NCBI GenBank assembly: GCA_963975425.1
Contig: CAXBGS010000017.1
Span: 62,001 to 126,000 of the forward strand
Reading direction: 5' to 3'
DNA: 64,000 nt
Origin: CAXBGS01 sp963975425
GTDB taxonomy: Bacteria; Planctomycetota; Planctomycetia; Pirellulales; Pirellulaceae
Below, piece by piece: positions 44,960 to 55,400 of this stretch (the stretch's first letter is position 1; each line of letters starts with the position of its first letter). The position numbers and the translations under genes were made by a program. Under the pieces are notes generated by a model. That model was given only the letters and a program-made list of their open reading frames with translations, was not told where the DNA came from and ran no database searches.

Positions 44960-45276
44960 CGCAGGCACTCCTTGTCCGTTCGTTGCATCTTTCCTGTTTT
45001 ACCCATACTTCTGAATGGGCTGGCATCAACTATTTACCTACGGCCGTAGTTTTTGGCGGGCCACCGCTAAATCTTGGTCAACAGTAGAGTTAGTACCAGC
45101 CGTCGACATCGTCCAAGCTGACGGCAAGAAGCACCTGAACCGTACATATCAACTTACGTACACAACCGCCCATGAACCTGGGTCGGCTGATCGTCATGAC
45201 CGGATTATCTTCATGACGAGGGCCGCACGATTGGTAGAGAGCCTCGATGATCGAACGCAGTGAATCGGAATCCGCA
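44960..45276 (+). other. Long leader of the large exported protein gene
   Basis: About 310 bases between the predicted promoter and the start. It holds a perfect 12-bp palindrome CTACGGCCGTAG at 45038-45049 followed at once by TTTTT, like a weak attenuator, and a CCAT/ATGG pair near 45002-45017. No small gene is convincing. Confidence 0.45.
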
Positions 45277-48200
45277 ATGAATTCCCGTCCTCGCCCTAAC
45301 CGCCTTTGCAAGAAAAAGCGTTCGCGACGAGACCAGCGCCGAAAGACGCACGGTCGGCGGATGATCGTCGAAGGACTCGAACAGCGACAACTGCTCGCCG
45401 CAGGTGTTGTGCCGACGTTGCCACCGGCCACGTCACTGGACTTGCCTGCTTTCACATCTCCGCGAAACGTTGGCACGGTTCCCGCCTTTTCGGCATCGGA
45501 AAACGAGGGTGCCAGCGAGTCCGGCGCAAACGACTCGTTCCTGACCGCCCAGGAAATCCCACTGGGTAATCTGCCAGGACAAGAAAGCACGATCGACTTG
45601 GTCGGATCATCCGACTTTACGATCAACCCGATCACCGGGATCGTTCAAGGCGACATCGACATCTATGCGGTTGATCTTCAAGCCGGTGACATTCTTGATA
45701 TCTCGGTTCAGGGAACGCTGACTCAAGTCTCGGTTCACGGTGCGAGTGGTCAATTTCTGTGGGGAACGGATCAGAACCAGGGTATCGCGGGATATTCAGG
45801 ATCATCACCGTTGCAGACGACCGGCAATGCCGTCATGGCACAGGTAGTACCGGAATCTGGTCGCTACTACATCTTCGGTGCAGGAACCACGGCCGGTTCC
45901 GGCAGCTATACGATTGGCTTGCGGACCTATCGACCAGTCACCGAGTCGCTTCCGATCGGCCAGCAGCAGGTGCTTTATCTGGACTTTGACGGCGGAACAT
46001 TCTTGCCAAGTCAATTCAGCCGATTCATTCCGGCGCCCGGGTTTATTCGCATCCCGAGTCTACAAGAATCGTTGCCGCTGGTTGGCATTCAGCAAAACGA
46101 TGAAGCGAACATGTTGGCGTTGGTTGACCATATCGTCAGCGAGGTGGAAAAGCATTTTCAATCGGTTGCAACGAATGGGACAAACGGCGATTACGACTCA
46201 ACGGGAACACCGGGTGAATACGGGATCACGATCGTTAGTAGTTTCGACTTCCGAAACGATACCGACGCAACAAGGAAGTTCGAGTTCCTGGCGAATCCCC
46301 TCGTTACACGTGTGCTGATCGGTGGAACGACCGCGGGGATTGGAATTCCAGATATTCTGGGTGTTGCACCATCGGGTGACATCGGTAACTTCGACCTTTC
46401 CGAACTCGTGCTTGCACCCATGGACCTCGTGCAGGCGTACTCGACTCAATTTCCAATTGCGAATGGTTCCTCCGTCCTTGATGCAGTAGCCGAGACGATC
46501 GCGGTGACCGCCTCGCACGAAGCTGCTCACGTCTTTGGAATGGAACACACCGATGGAAACAATCTCGTCGGTTCATTGATCGACGGGGTGGGGACGCAGG
46601 TTCCCGCCTTTGACCTCGGAGTTGGCCCTGACGGTATTTTTGGCACGTTGGACGACACCGAGATCGAGTTCGTGACGGACCAGTTCGATCTGACCGAAGG
46701 CTATCTGGGCACTCAATTTGTCCCTGCCGCACTTTCGCACGTGCTTTCGACCGGTACGGCCGGTGGCAGCGTGAGCGGACGCGTCTTTAGCGACGCCAAC
46801 CGCGATGGCAATGGTGCAACCGACGCCGGACTTGCCGGTGTGACGGTCTTTGCCGACGTCAACGGCAACGGCCTGCTCGACCCAACCGATCCGTCCGCAG
46901 TGACGGGTGCCGATGGAACTTACACGCTGGGTGTGACTCCAGGCACGTTCAACATCATTGCCCTGACGCCCACTCAATTCGCTGGCACGACGGTTCTGTC
47001 GCAATCCGCCACGATCGCACTGGGTGGTGCTGTCACCGGCGTTAACTTTGGTTTCAACCAAGTCATTCCGGATATCACGGGGACGAAATTTGCCGATGTC
47101 GATGGCGATGGCATCTTTGATACCAACGAACGCGGAATCGGTGGTGTCTACATCTATCTTGATTTGGACGGCGACGACCGACCCGATTTGGGCGAGCCCG
47201 GTGACATCACCGCGGCCGATGGAACCTACTCGATCAACTTCCCTGGCCCAGGCACTTATACCATTCGTGAAGTGATCGGCCCTGGTTTCCAACAAACGTT
47301 CCCAGTCGGTGGCGAGCACACCGTCACCTATGATGGCACCGCGCTGACGAATAATTACAACTTCGGCAACCTGCCGTCGCGCGACTTTGGTGATGCACCG
47401 GATTCGTATCGCACGACACTTGACGCGGACGGACCGAGTCACGGACTGCTGGACGGTCTTCGCATCGGCAACGCGGTCGATCGTGATCTGGACGGTCGGC
47501 CAGGTGCGGCGGCTGACGGCGATGACGTCAACGGATTGCTGGATATCAATGGCAATGTCATCGACGACGAAGACGGGCTGCGTTTACTTTCCCCGCTAGG
47601 TCCGGGTGCCACATCCACCGTCGAAGTCAGCCTGACGAACTCGACCGGCACGGCCGCTTACCTGCAAGCATGGGTCGACTTCAACGGCGACGGCGACTTT
47701 GAAGATGTCATCAACGGTATTAGCGAGCGAGTCGCAACCGACTTGTTGTTGGGCACCGGCCAGCACATCCTGCCGGTAACGGTCCCCATCGACGCGGAAA
47801 CGGGAACCACTTACGCACGACTGCGTTACAGCCAAACGCCTGGATTGGGGATTGGCGGTGACGCGGACACCGGCGAAGTCGAAGATCACGCCATCACCAT
47901 TCTGACCGGCACAGCGGTCACCAATGACGATGACGTTTCGGTTTCACGCAACTCGCTGTCCAACCGCTTGGACGTGCTGGCCAATGATTTCCAAACGGCT
48001 GAAAATCAACTCACGATCATCAACTTGAATTTGGCCGGCACGCGTGGCCAAGTTCGCATCGCGACCGATGGCAAGTCGGTCGACTATACGCCGCCGAACG
48101 GATTCATCGGACGCGATACCTTTGAATACACCGTTCGTGACGAATTCGGACAGACATCATCGGCACAAGTGAACGTGACGGTGACATTCCAGTCGGCTCA

Positions 48201-50373
48201 GCCGATTGCGGTCGATGATACGTTCGACGTGCCGCAAGGCAGCGTCAATCGCGCTTTGAATGTTTTGGATAACGATGTGCCTAGCATTGCCGGTGGCATC
48301 TCGATCACCAGCGTCACGCCAGGCACCAGCGGCGGCACGATCACGATCATTGGCGGCGGCCAGTCGCTGCGTTACACACCACTGCCTGGATTCAACGGCA
48401 CTGAGCAATTCACCTACAGCATCCAAGACGCCAACGGCGTACCCAGCACGGCACAGGTCACCGTGAATCTGTTGCCGGGCGCGCAGAATGATGATTTGGC
48501 CAGTTACACGGTCGAGATCATTGATCCAATCAATCAGCGTCCGGTCGAGAACGTGCGAGTTGGTGACACGTTCGGTGTTCGCGTTTCGGTCGATGACCTG
48601 CGAGGATTCGATCCTAGCGGATTTGATCCCGAAGGCGTCGTGTCCGGATTCTTGGACCTGCTTTACACCGACGAGCTAGTCGCGACGGTGGATACCAATG
48701 CGAATCCGAACTTCCCATTCGATATCACATTCGGACCACTGTTCACCGGCAGCAATCTGTTCCAGCAAGGCGACTCACAAACGCCGGGGCTGCTGAACGA
48801 GTTGGGCGGAACCCAATCGGTCGGAAACCAGCAATCGCACTTCGATCCCGCAGTCTTGTTTACCGTCACGATGCAAGCGGTTTCACCGGGCGTCGCCGTG
48901 TTCCAGGCAGACCCGGCGGACGAAGTCGAGAGCGAGACGATCTTGCTAGGGCAAGACACTCCGTTGACCGTGAATCAAATTCGGTTGGGACGAACCGAGT
49001 TGCTGATCGCACCGGCGTCGGACAACTTTACTTCCGCGATCGACGATTCGTTCCCAGACGGACGTGATTCCGATGGTTTCGTGATCACGGCGACTTCGAT
49101 CGATCCCGCCGTATTGGATGTGATCGATAACGACAATCTTGGTGATACGGGTACGATTCAAGAGTTCGGAATCGTGACCGCACCGTCGTTGGGCAACGTT
49201 GAAATCAACGACAACGGTACACCGACAAACTTGAATGATGACTTTGTCGAATACCGAGCCAATGTCGACGCCAACGGATTTGATTCATTCACTTACGTGA
49301 TCGTGACCGCCGATGGTATTCGCAGCACCGCCGAAGTCACGCTAGCCATTGGAAACGCAGGTGATGACGACATCGTCGCCATCGACTTCGCATTGGTCAA
49401 CGAAGCCGGCGTGCCAATCAGTCAGGACACCGGCGTCACCGTGGGTGACCGATTTGGTGTTCAAGTCAACGTGGAAGATTTACGCGGCGGATTGGATGAA
49501 ACATTCGTTTTTGCCGGGTTCTTGGATGTGTTGTACACCTCGGGCATCATCAGTCCGAGTGACACGATCGCGGGCGACGATTTCGATTTTGACGTCGAAT
49601 TTGCCGCGGCCTTTAATGAACCTGCTGCCGTCGGAACCGCGGCCACGCCAGGAATCATCGACGAGTTCGGAACGTTGATGTTGCAGGGTGTTGCCGAAGG
49701 CGGTGGAGCCGGGAATCCAACCTTGATGGCGACGTTGTTCTTTACTGCGACAGGCCAGGGAACCGCAACCGTCGTCGGCAGCCCCGCTGATGCGTTCCCA
49801 TTCCAAGACACACTGCTGTTCAATCAAGACGATCCCGTTGCCGTCAGCCAAATTCGCTATGACAATTTGGTGATCAATGTCGGTCCATCCACCGGGGGCG
49901 AAGGCGAAGCACCACTTCACAACAACGCGATGCCGGCTGATGTGAACAACGATGGCGTGGTCACGGCGATCGACGCGCTGCACATCATCAATCGACTCAG
50001 CCGCGGACAAGGCGAAGGTGAAGCACCGCTCGTTTCCAATTTCTACGTCGATGTCAACGGCGATAACAAGCTGACCGCCGGTGATGCACTGCGAGTGGTC
50101 AACTATCTGAATGCCGCCAACGTCAATCGGGCTCAGGGCGAGTTCCTGAAATCGGTGGGCTCGACAAGCGGTGGATCCGAGTCGGGCACATCCGGCGCCA
50201 GCCAAGCCGATGTCGTCTTCGCTGACTTGTCTTCGGGCGATTTATTGACCGACGCACCCGTTTCGCTTGCTCCAGCAAGTGCATCGCTGGCAAGCATCGC
50301 GATCAACGATGCGTCCGATGACGAAGAAGACGACGTCCTGGCAACGCTGGCCAACGACTTGGCCACACTGTAG
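45277..50373 (+). CDS. Giant exported multidomain protein: metzincin-like protease, repeats and dockerin
   Basis: About 1698 residues from the ATG at 45277 (45247 is also possible). A very basic N-terminus leads to GLEQRQLLAAG (about 33-42), the planctomycete export/sorting region. A pre-peptidase-type domain (about 90-210) follows. A peptidase region has HEAAHVFGMEH (H414 to H424), which is the H-E-x-x-H-x-x-G-x-x-H zinc motif of metzincins. Two SdrD B-like Ca-binding domains (VFSDANRDGNGATDAGL, FADVDGDGIFDTNERGI), a GEVED-type domain (TGEVEDHAI) and cadherin-like domains follow. Two cohesin-like domains (VRVGDTFGVRVSVDDLRG, VTVGDRFGVQVNVEDLRG) alternate with them. It ends in a type I dockerin (ADVNNDGVVTAIDALHIIN, VDVNGDNKLTAGDALRVVN). 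Probably cell-surface; substrate unknown. Confidence 0.93.
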   Translation: MNSRPRPNRLCKKKRSRRDQRRKTHGRRMIVEGLEQRQLLAAGVVPTLPPATSLDLPAFTSPRNVGTVPAFSASENEGASESGANDSFLTAQEIPLGNLPGQESTIDLVGSSDFTINPITGIVQGDIDIYAVDLQAGDILDISVQGTLTQVSVHGASGQFLWGTDQNQGIAGYSGSSPLQTTGNAVMAQVVPESGRYYIFGAGTTAGSGSYTIGLRTYRPVTESLPIGQQQVLYLDFDGGTFLPSQFSRFIPAPGFIRIPSLQESLPLVGIQQNDEANMLALVDHIVSEVEKHFQSVATNGTNGDYDSTGTPGEYGITIVSSFDFRNDTDATRKFEFLANPLVTRVLIGGTTAGIGIPDILGVAPSGDIGNFDLSELVLAPMDLVQAYSTQFPIANGSSVLDAVAETIAVTASHEAAHVFGMEHTDGNNLVGSLIDGVGTQVPAFDLGVGPDGIFGTLDDTEIEFVTDQFDLTEGYLGTQFVPAALSHVLSTGTAGGSVSGRVFSDANRDGNGATDAGLAGVTVFADVNGNGLLDPTDPSAVTGADGTYTLGVTPGTFNIIALTPTQFAGTTVLSQSATIALGGAVTGVNFGFNQVIPDITGTKFADVDGDGIFDTNERGIGGVYIYLDLDGDDRPDLGEPGDITAADGTYSINFPGPGTYTIREVIGPGFQQTFPVGGEHTVTYDGTALTNNYNFGNLPSRDFGDAPDSYRTTLDADGPSHGLLDGLRIGNAVDRDLDGRPGAAADGDDVNGLLDINGNVIDDEDGLRLLSPLGPGATSTVEVSLTNSTGTAAYLQAWVDFNGDGDFEDVINGISERVATDLLLGTGQHILPVTVPIDAETGTTYARLRYSQTPGLGIGGDADTGEVEDHAITILTGTAVTNDDDVSVSRNSLSNRLDVLANDFQTAENQLTIINLNLAGTRGQVRIATDGKSVDYTPPNGFIGRDTFEYTVRDEFGQTSSAQVNVTVTFQSAQPIAVDDTFDVPQGSVNRALNVLDNDVPSIAGGISITSVTPGTSGGTITIIGGGQSLRYTPLPGFNGTEQFTYSIQDANGVPSTAQVTVNLLPGAQNDDLASYTVEIIDPINQRPVENVRVGDTFGVRVSVDDLRGFDPSGFDPEGVVSGFLDLLYTDELVATVDTNANPNFPFDITFGPLFTGSNLFQQGDSQTPGLLNELGGTQSVGNQQSHFDPAVLFTVTMQAVSPGVAVFQADPADEVESETILLGQDTPLTVNQIRLGRTELLIAPASDNFTSAIDDSFPDGRDSDGFVITATSIDPAVLDVIDNDNLGDTGTIQEFGIVTAPSLGNVEINDNGTPTNLNDDFVEYRANVDANGFDSFTYVIVTADGIRSTAEVTLAIGNAGDDDIVAIDFALVNEAGVPISQDTGVTVGDRFGVQVNVEDLRGGLDETFVFAGFLDVLYTSGIISPSDTIAGDDFDFDVEFAAAFNEPAAVGTAATPGIIDEFGTLMLQGVAEGGGAGNPTLMATLFFTATGQGTATVVGSPADAFPFQDTLLFNQDDPVAVSQIRYDNLVINVGPSTGGEGEAPLHNNAMPADVNNDGVVTAIDALHIINRLSRGQGEGEAPLVSNFYVDVNGDNKLTAGDALRVVNYLNAANVNRAQGEFLKSVGSTSGGSESGTSGASQADVVFADLSSGDLLTDAPVSLAPASASLASIAINDASDDEEDDVLATLANDLATL

Positions 50374-50427
50374 TGTCGAGGCATCGCAAGTGTATTGATG
50401 CGTGGTACCGTTCGCGCATCTTGACAC

Positions 50428-50440
50428 GGGCCACTGGCCC
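50428..50440. repeat. Inverted repeat after the dockerin gene
   Basis: GGGCCA-C-TGGCCC, a 6-bp inverted repeat with a 1-base centre, 55 bases after the stop. No T-run follows, so it is only a weak terminator candidate. Confidence 0.4.
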
Positions 50441-50477
50441 ATCGCCGTAAGCCCAGACGCAAGAAGTCATCGCTAAA

Positions 50478-50554
50478 GTGAGCCGCGACGCGTAAGCGGC
50501 CGGGCAAGCTTGTCTCGTTAATGTGACCCGCGACGCGTAAGCGGCCGGGCAAGT
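50478..50554 (+). repeat. Dispersed planctomycete repeat, copies B and C in direct orientation
   Basis: Two copies 45 bases apart share GCGACGCGTAAGCGGCCGGG with the same flanking GTGA (GTGAGCC in one, GTGACCC in the other) and a following CAAG. They lie in the convergent gap between the dockerin gene and parA. Copy A is at 23463. Confidence 0.75.
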
Positions 50555-50660
50555 CGTGCAGCCGAGTGTCATGACGACCGACGGCACAGCAACCTACGAC
50601 GTCAAGGCAAATATGCGAGCGCGATCTTGCTTTCTCGGCGGACCAGTCCGTTCGCAGATG

Positions 50661-51485
50661 TCAGGCGGCCGCTCTCGCGGGTTTGATCGCAAAGACGTCT
50701 TCTTGCGCGATCACTTCTTCGGCCAGCGATTGATAATCGGCGGCTCCGTTGCTGTCGGCGGCGTATTGAAAGATCGATTGTCCAAAGCTGGGTGCTTCGG
50801 CCAGGCGAATGTTCCGTCGGATTCGTGTGTCAAAGAACTTCGCATGGCTGACGAAATCGCGACTGCTTCCGGTCGATTGGAAGAACTCGTCGATATCGGT
50901 GCTGACCTCGGCGGCCAAGCGCGTGTTGGAATCGTACATGCATAGCATCACGCCCGAGAGTCGCAGTTGGCTGTTGAGGCGGCGCGAGACCACTTCGACC
51001 GTGCGCAACAGTTTGCTCAGTCCGTGCAGGGCCAAGAAGTGTGGTTGCAGCGGCAGGAAGACTTCGCTGACGGCGACCAGCGCGTTGACCGTCAGCACGC
51101 CCAGGCTGGGTGGGCAATCCAGGATCAAGTAGTCGTACTGCGAATCATCTTCTTGCATACGATCACGCAGAATCATTTCCCGACCGACTTCGCCGGCCAA
51201 TTCTAATTCGGCAGCCGCCAAGTCCAAGTTGGCCGGGATCACGGAAAGGTTTTCCGTCACGTGTTGGCGGGCTTGGGAAATCGTGGCTTCACCGCACAGC
51301 ACTTCGTACATGCTCGGCTCGCCATTGACGGCCGAGATCCCCAGGTGCAGCGAGGCGTGTGCTTGAGGGTCCAGATCGATCACGCAAACGCGGCGGCCGG
51401 ATTCCGCAATCGCGGCAGCCAGATTCACGCTGCTGGTCGTCTTGCCGACGCCGCCTTTCTGATTGATCACAGCAATGGAACGCAT
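50661..51485 (-). CDS. parA: ParA/Soj-family chromosome or cargo partitioning ATPase
   Basis: 274 residues that are full-length ParA. Deviant Walker A is KGGVGKTTSSVN (first Lys is the signature Lys), Walker A-prime region VCVIDLDPQAHAS, Walker B YDYLILDCPPSLG, and the late FFDTRIRRNIRLAEAPSFGQ. It forms ATP-dependent dimers on DNA and positions chromosomes or large protein complexes. No parB is in the window: the gene just upstream (51537-51887) is small and has no helix-turn-helix. So this may be an orphan ParA for another cargo, or its parB lies elsewhere. Confidence 0.95.
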   Translation of the reverse strand: MRSIAVINQKGGVGKTTSSVNLAAAIAESGRRVCVIDLDPQAHASLHLGISAVNGEPSMYEVLCGEATISQARQHVTENLSVIPANLDLAAAELELAGEVGREMILRDRMQEDDSQYDYLILDCPPSLGVLTVNALVAVSEVFLPLQPHFLALHGLSKLLRTVEVVSRRLNSQLRLSGVMLCMYDSNTRLAAEVSTDIDEFFQSTGSSRDFVSHAKFFDTRIRRNIRLAEAPSFGQSIFQYAADSNGAADYQSLAEEVIAQEDVFAIKPARAAA

Positions 51486-51536
51486 GATTCTTCCCTTTTG
51501 GCGCGAGTGCCTGTAATTGCTTGAGACAGGATTCGA

Positions 51537-51887
51537 TTACGCCGCCTTGCGGTCGATGATTCGTTGATAGGCTAATAGCACGTCGTACAGGTCCGAGTCG
51601 ATACGGACACTGTCGTCGGCAAAATCGCTTAGCCACGTGCGATCGTTTTCCATCGCGTCAAGCAACAGCGGGACGATTTGTCCGACGGTCAGCGTGACGG
51701 TTTTGGGTTGGGCGATCCCCGATATTCGGTCGAGTTCGCGTTCTTGGCGGTCGCTGCGAACCATGGGGATCACATCGGCGTGCTGGTCGCTTTGCTGGTC
51801 ACACTGTTGATCATCAATCGAGTCACCGATGCAATTGTCCAGGTAGATACGCAGGGAGGATCGCGGTGTGGATTCAAAGTTGGTCAT
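51537..51887 (-). CDS. Small acidic protein upstream of parA, function unknown
   Basis: About 116 residues from the ATG at 51887 (MTNFESTPRSSLRIYLDNC); an ATG at 51944 gives a longer version. The middle is Asp/Gln-rich with a 4-residue rhythm (DDQQCDQQSDQHAD), and the rest has VTLTVGQIVPLLLDAMENDR and a C-terminal helix. No helix-turn-helix or P-loop. It lies 51 bases upstream of parA on the same strand and is likely cotranscribed, so it may be a ParA partner. Confidence 0.75.
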   Translation of the reverse strand: MTNFESTPRSSLRIYLDNCIGDSIDDQQCDQQSDQHADVIPMVRSDRQERELDRISGIAQPKTVTLTVGQIVPLLLDAMENDRTWLSDFADDSVRIDSDLYDVLLAYQRIIDRKAA

Positions 51888-52421
51888 CAGCAATTGCTTC
51901 TCGGTGGTTTTGGATGGGAGGGGAGAAAGCGGTGACTCACGCATGTTTTTCCAGCCGAATGGATCTGCGGCGATGTGTCATTGAAGCGGTATCGACTTTG
52001 CCGGCCAGGAAGATTGAGTAAAAAATTCCGATTTTTAGGTTTGGTTGCAGTGGGGATCGCAGGCCTGTTTCACATCCCCGCAGCGATTCCATTTACTTCT
52101 GCCGGACGGTTCCGTTCGTGTCCGCGGAACGAATCAGGCCGGAATGAACCGAATTGCTGGTCGGGAAGGTCCGTACTTAGACAAATGAGCGAGGGCGAAT
52201 CTACCGCAGCCTGGATTTGCGACTGCGGGGGTGCCGATCGCCACATCGGTTGACATTGCTATGTCTCCGCGCTATTCTCGCATCCACTTGATTCACGAGA
52301 TTTCCCGTAATCTGCGGGGTAGTGAAACGAGCTTCGTGGGAAAAACCGGCCGACCCTGCGACCCTGTCCATTTGAACGACGCGGATGGCCCCAGGCCGCG
52401 TCCTGATAGAGACCGACTCAT
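51888..52421. other. Divergent intergenic region upstream of parA unit and tex
   Basis: About 530 bases. A sigma70-like promoter faces tex at 52250-52278. The remaining part has AT-rich (TAAAAAATTCCGATTTTTAGG) sequence near 52018-52038 that could be a promoter for the parA side. No gene seen. Confidence 0.5.
52250..52278 (+). promoter_or_regulatory. Sigma70-like promoter for the tex-like gene
   Basis: TTGACA (52250-52255), 17-bp spacer, TATTCT (52273-52278), leaving a leader of about 140 bases before the ATG at 52422. Confidence 0.55.
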
Positions 52422-55400
52422 ATGGTTGTCGATCTAGAAGCAATTGCCCGCCGCGGGCGTTGCGATGTTTCCAGTCTGCGAATTGCGTTGCCACTGCTTG
52501 AGCAGGGTTACTCTCCGCCATTCCTATCGCGATACCGTCGTGACGAGTTGAGTGGCGTCGATGAAGCAAGTCTGTGGGCCTTGTCCGCCGCCGTTGCCGC
52601 AGAGAACGATCTGCAGCAGCGTCGCGATGAATTGCAGGCAGTGTGGTCGAAAACGACCCTCGCCGACCCCGCGATCGGACAGGCGATCGAAAAATCCAAT
52701 TCGATCCGCGTTTTGGAACGTCTATCGCGACGCCTAAAACAAGAGTCCGGTGATCAAGTCAGCGATGCGAATCGTTTGGCGGTCCGTGTTCTTAATCCTC
52801 AGCGGGGCGACGGGGACGACCTTGCGGCGCTGGCCGAAAAAGTCGAAGGCATCCAAGACGCATCGGCCGCAGTCGCGGGGCTGGATGAAGCGTTGGCGAA
52901 CCGGTTGGCTGGCGATCCACGTTTGATCGCTTCGGCCGTGCGGTGGTTGTCCAAGCACGCAAAAATCCACATCGCCAGCATCAGCGATCCTCACATCGGT
53001 GGTGATGAATCGGCCAGCGAAGGAGATAGCTCTGAAGAAAACACCGACTCCGAAAACCAACAAGCAAGTCCGGCCCAGCGGGTAAGCACACCCGAGCAAG
53101 ATGCCTCGGACAAAGCTGTCTCGGACAAAGCCGCCGATTCCCTTGCCGCTGATTCCACGGATCCCGCCAGTAACACGGAATCCGCCAGTCAACCGGCCGA
53201 CGGTGGTTCCGAATCGCCGGCGGCCGAATCCGAAACGGCTAGCCAGTCGCCGGCCGCTGAACCGGTTGCTGGAGAAGTCACAGTTGATCCGTCGGCGGTG
53301 ACCGGTAACGCCGACGAAACCGCGCAGCCCGCAACGGAGACCGACGCACCCGCGGCAACCGATGGGGCACAGGCGTCTGAGACGCGGACCGACGAACCAG
53401 CGGCGTCGGAGACGCCCGCCGGCCAGACGGGCTCAGCCGAGACGTCACAAGCGACCGAACAGAAGCCTGCCGCCGACACCGATGTATCCTTGGCGGGGGC
53501 TGAAGCGATCCAACCGCAGCCGGAGGCAGCGAAGACAGTTGCCAAGTCAGCTGGGAAGAAAGGGAAGTCGGCGAAAGCTGCCAAGACAAAGGAAGCCGCA
53601 AAGAAGAAGAAAAAGATTTCGCCGCGTCAGCGTCGTCGTCGCTGGCTGGTCAGTGTCTTGAAGCCGCTGGCTGGAAAACGATTCCCGGCAACCAAGCTCA
53701 GTTCATTCCAAGTGGTGATGTTGGGGCGAGCCCTGCGCAGCCAAGTCGCCGAGTGTGCTTTTGAGTATGACGCGACGAAATTGGTCGACGAATTGCAGCG
53801 CACCGCGGGTAATTTCAATCGACCGGCATCGCAGAAGTTGCAAGCGATCGTGCTAGAACACGAAGCGAACATTCGTGAAGCCGCAGAATCGGCTTGGTGG
53901 AACGAGTTGCACGAACGCGCGTCGACCCGTTTGGTCGACGTGGCCGCCGATCACTTGCGTCGCTATGTGAATCGAGGATCCGTCGACGCAAAGGTGGTCA
54001 TGTCCATCGATGCGGTGGGACCGCGCACGGCGGCAACCGCGATTGTTGCCGCTGACGGACGCGTGCTGCACTGCGAGGATATTCCTTGTCAACTGTCTGC
54101 CGCTCAGCGCACGCAAGCCGTCACGAAAATGGGCGAACTGATTCACGCGCACCATGTCGACTTGATTGTCATCAGCAACGGTCCGGCAAGACGTGCCAGC
54201 ATGATTGCCGTCAATGAACTGATCAAACAGTCACCCGAGAAATCGATCCGCTGGACGATGACTGATCGCAGCGGCGCCGACGCGTATGCGGGCAGCAGCG
54301 TTGCCGATCAAGAGATGCGTAAGACTTCGCGACGTTTCCGTGGTGCGGCGTGGCTGGCCTTTTCCGTGCTGCAGCCTGCACAGGCATTCGCCAAGGTCGA
54401 CCCGCTTAAGTTGCGACTGGCGTCGTTCCAACGCGAACTGGCCGAGCAAACGCTGTATGAAAAGCTAGAACATATCCTGGTCAGCGGCGCATCGCGCGGC
54501 GGTGTCGATGCCAACCATGCTCCGCAATCATGGCTGCAACGACTGCCCGGCATGACGGTCGAGATCGCTGCGGCGCTTGATCAGCGACGTCGTGAATCGC
54601 GTCTGATGTCGCGTGATGACGTCTTGGGAATTGACGCCTGGCCCGACGTCGTCCACAGCCGACAAGCGATCCCCTTTCTGCGCGTCTTTGGCGGTGAAGA
54701 GTCGTTAGACGGAACTCTGATTCATCCGGACGATTATGCGTTGGCCAAGAAACTTGCCACGGCGCTAGAGATCGAGTTGCCACCGGCATCGCCACCGGGC
54801 TACGTCGCCCAAGAGTTGACTCAGCCGGAATCCGGTTCGGTTGCCGTCAAGGGTTTGGCCGAAGCGACGCCCGAACCCGAGCAGCCCAAGGTGGAAGACT
54901 TTACCGAGTCGCAATCCTCAGGCGATTCATTCGCAACCGATCTGACCGAATCATCAGCAGGCGAAACCGCAGGTGATCAGCCAGAGGCGCCGACCAGTGA
55001 AGTAGCTGGCAGTGAAGCCGCTGGCAGTGAGTCGCCCGAATCCGTGACCGTGCCGTCCGATTCAGGCACAACGGACGATAGCACAGCGGACGATAGCCCT
55101 GGGGGCGCCAACACAGCGGACTCCGATTCTGCAGAATCCGGTTCGTCGACAGCCTCGGCGACGGATGCCGACGGGCCAGCCGAGACCTCTGAACCAACCG
55201 CGGCCGATGAGACCTCGACGCCGGCGGATGAAAATCCAGAGGCTGCTGCGGCGACGGAACCTTCACCGGCCGAAGAATTGCCTTCGGTCAAGCGACCAAA
55301 ACCTGATCAAGCCAAGATCGACAAGTGCATCAAGGAATGGCAAGTCGGCAAGTCAAGAGTCAACCAGTTAGTGACTTGGTTGTGCGACCCATTTGGCGAC

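Noticed and set aside
46573..47442. 289-codon open frame antisense to the giant exported protein
   Set aside because: Shadow of the codon pattern; the sense strand has recognisable domains across the whole stretch.
50133..50552. Open frame on the minus strand with a repeated PGRLRVA motif
   Set aside because: The repeat in the protein is the DNA repeat read in frame; the rest is antisense to the dockerin gene.
51537..51887. Small gene upstream of parA as parB
   Set aside because: No helix-turn-helix, no ParB box II motif, and only 116 residues.
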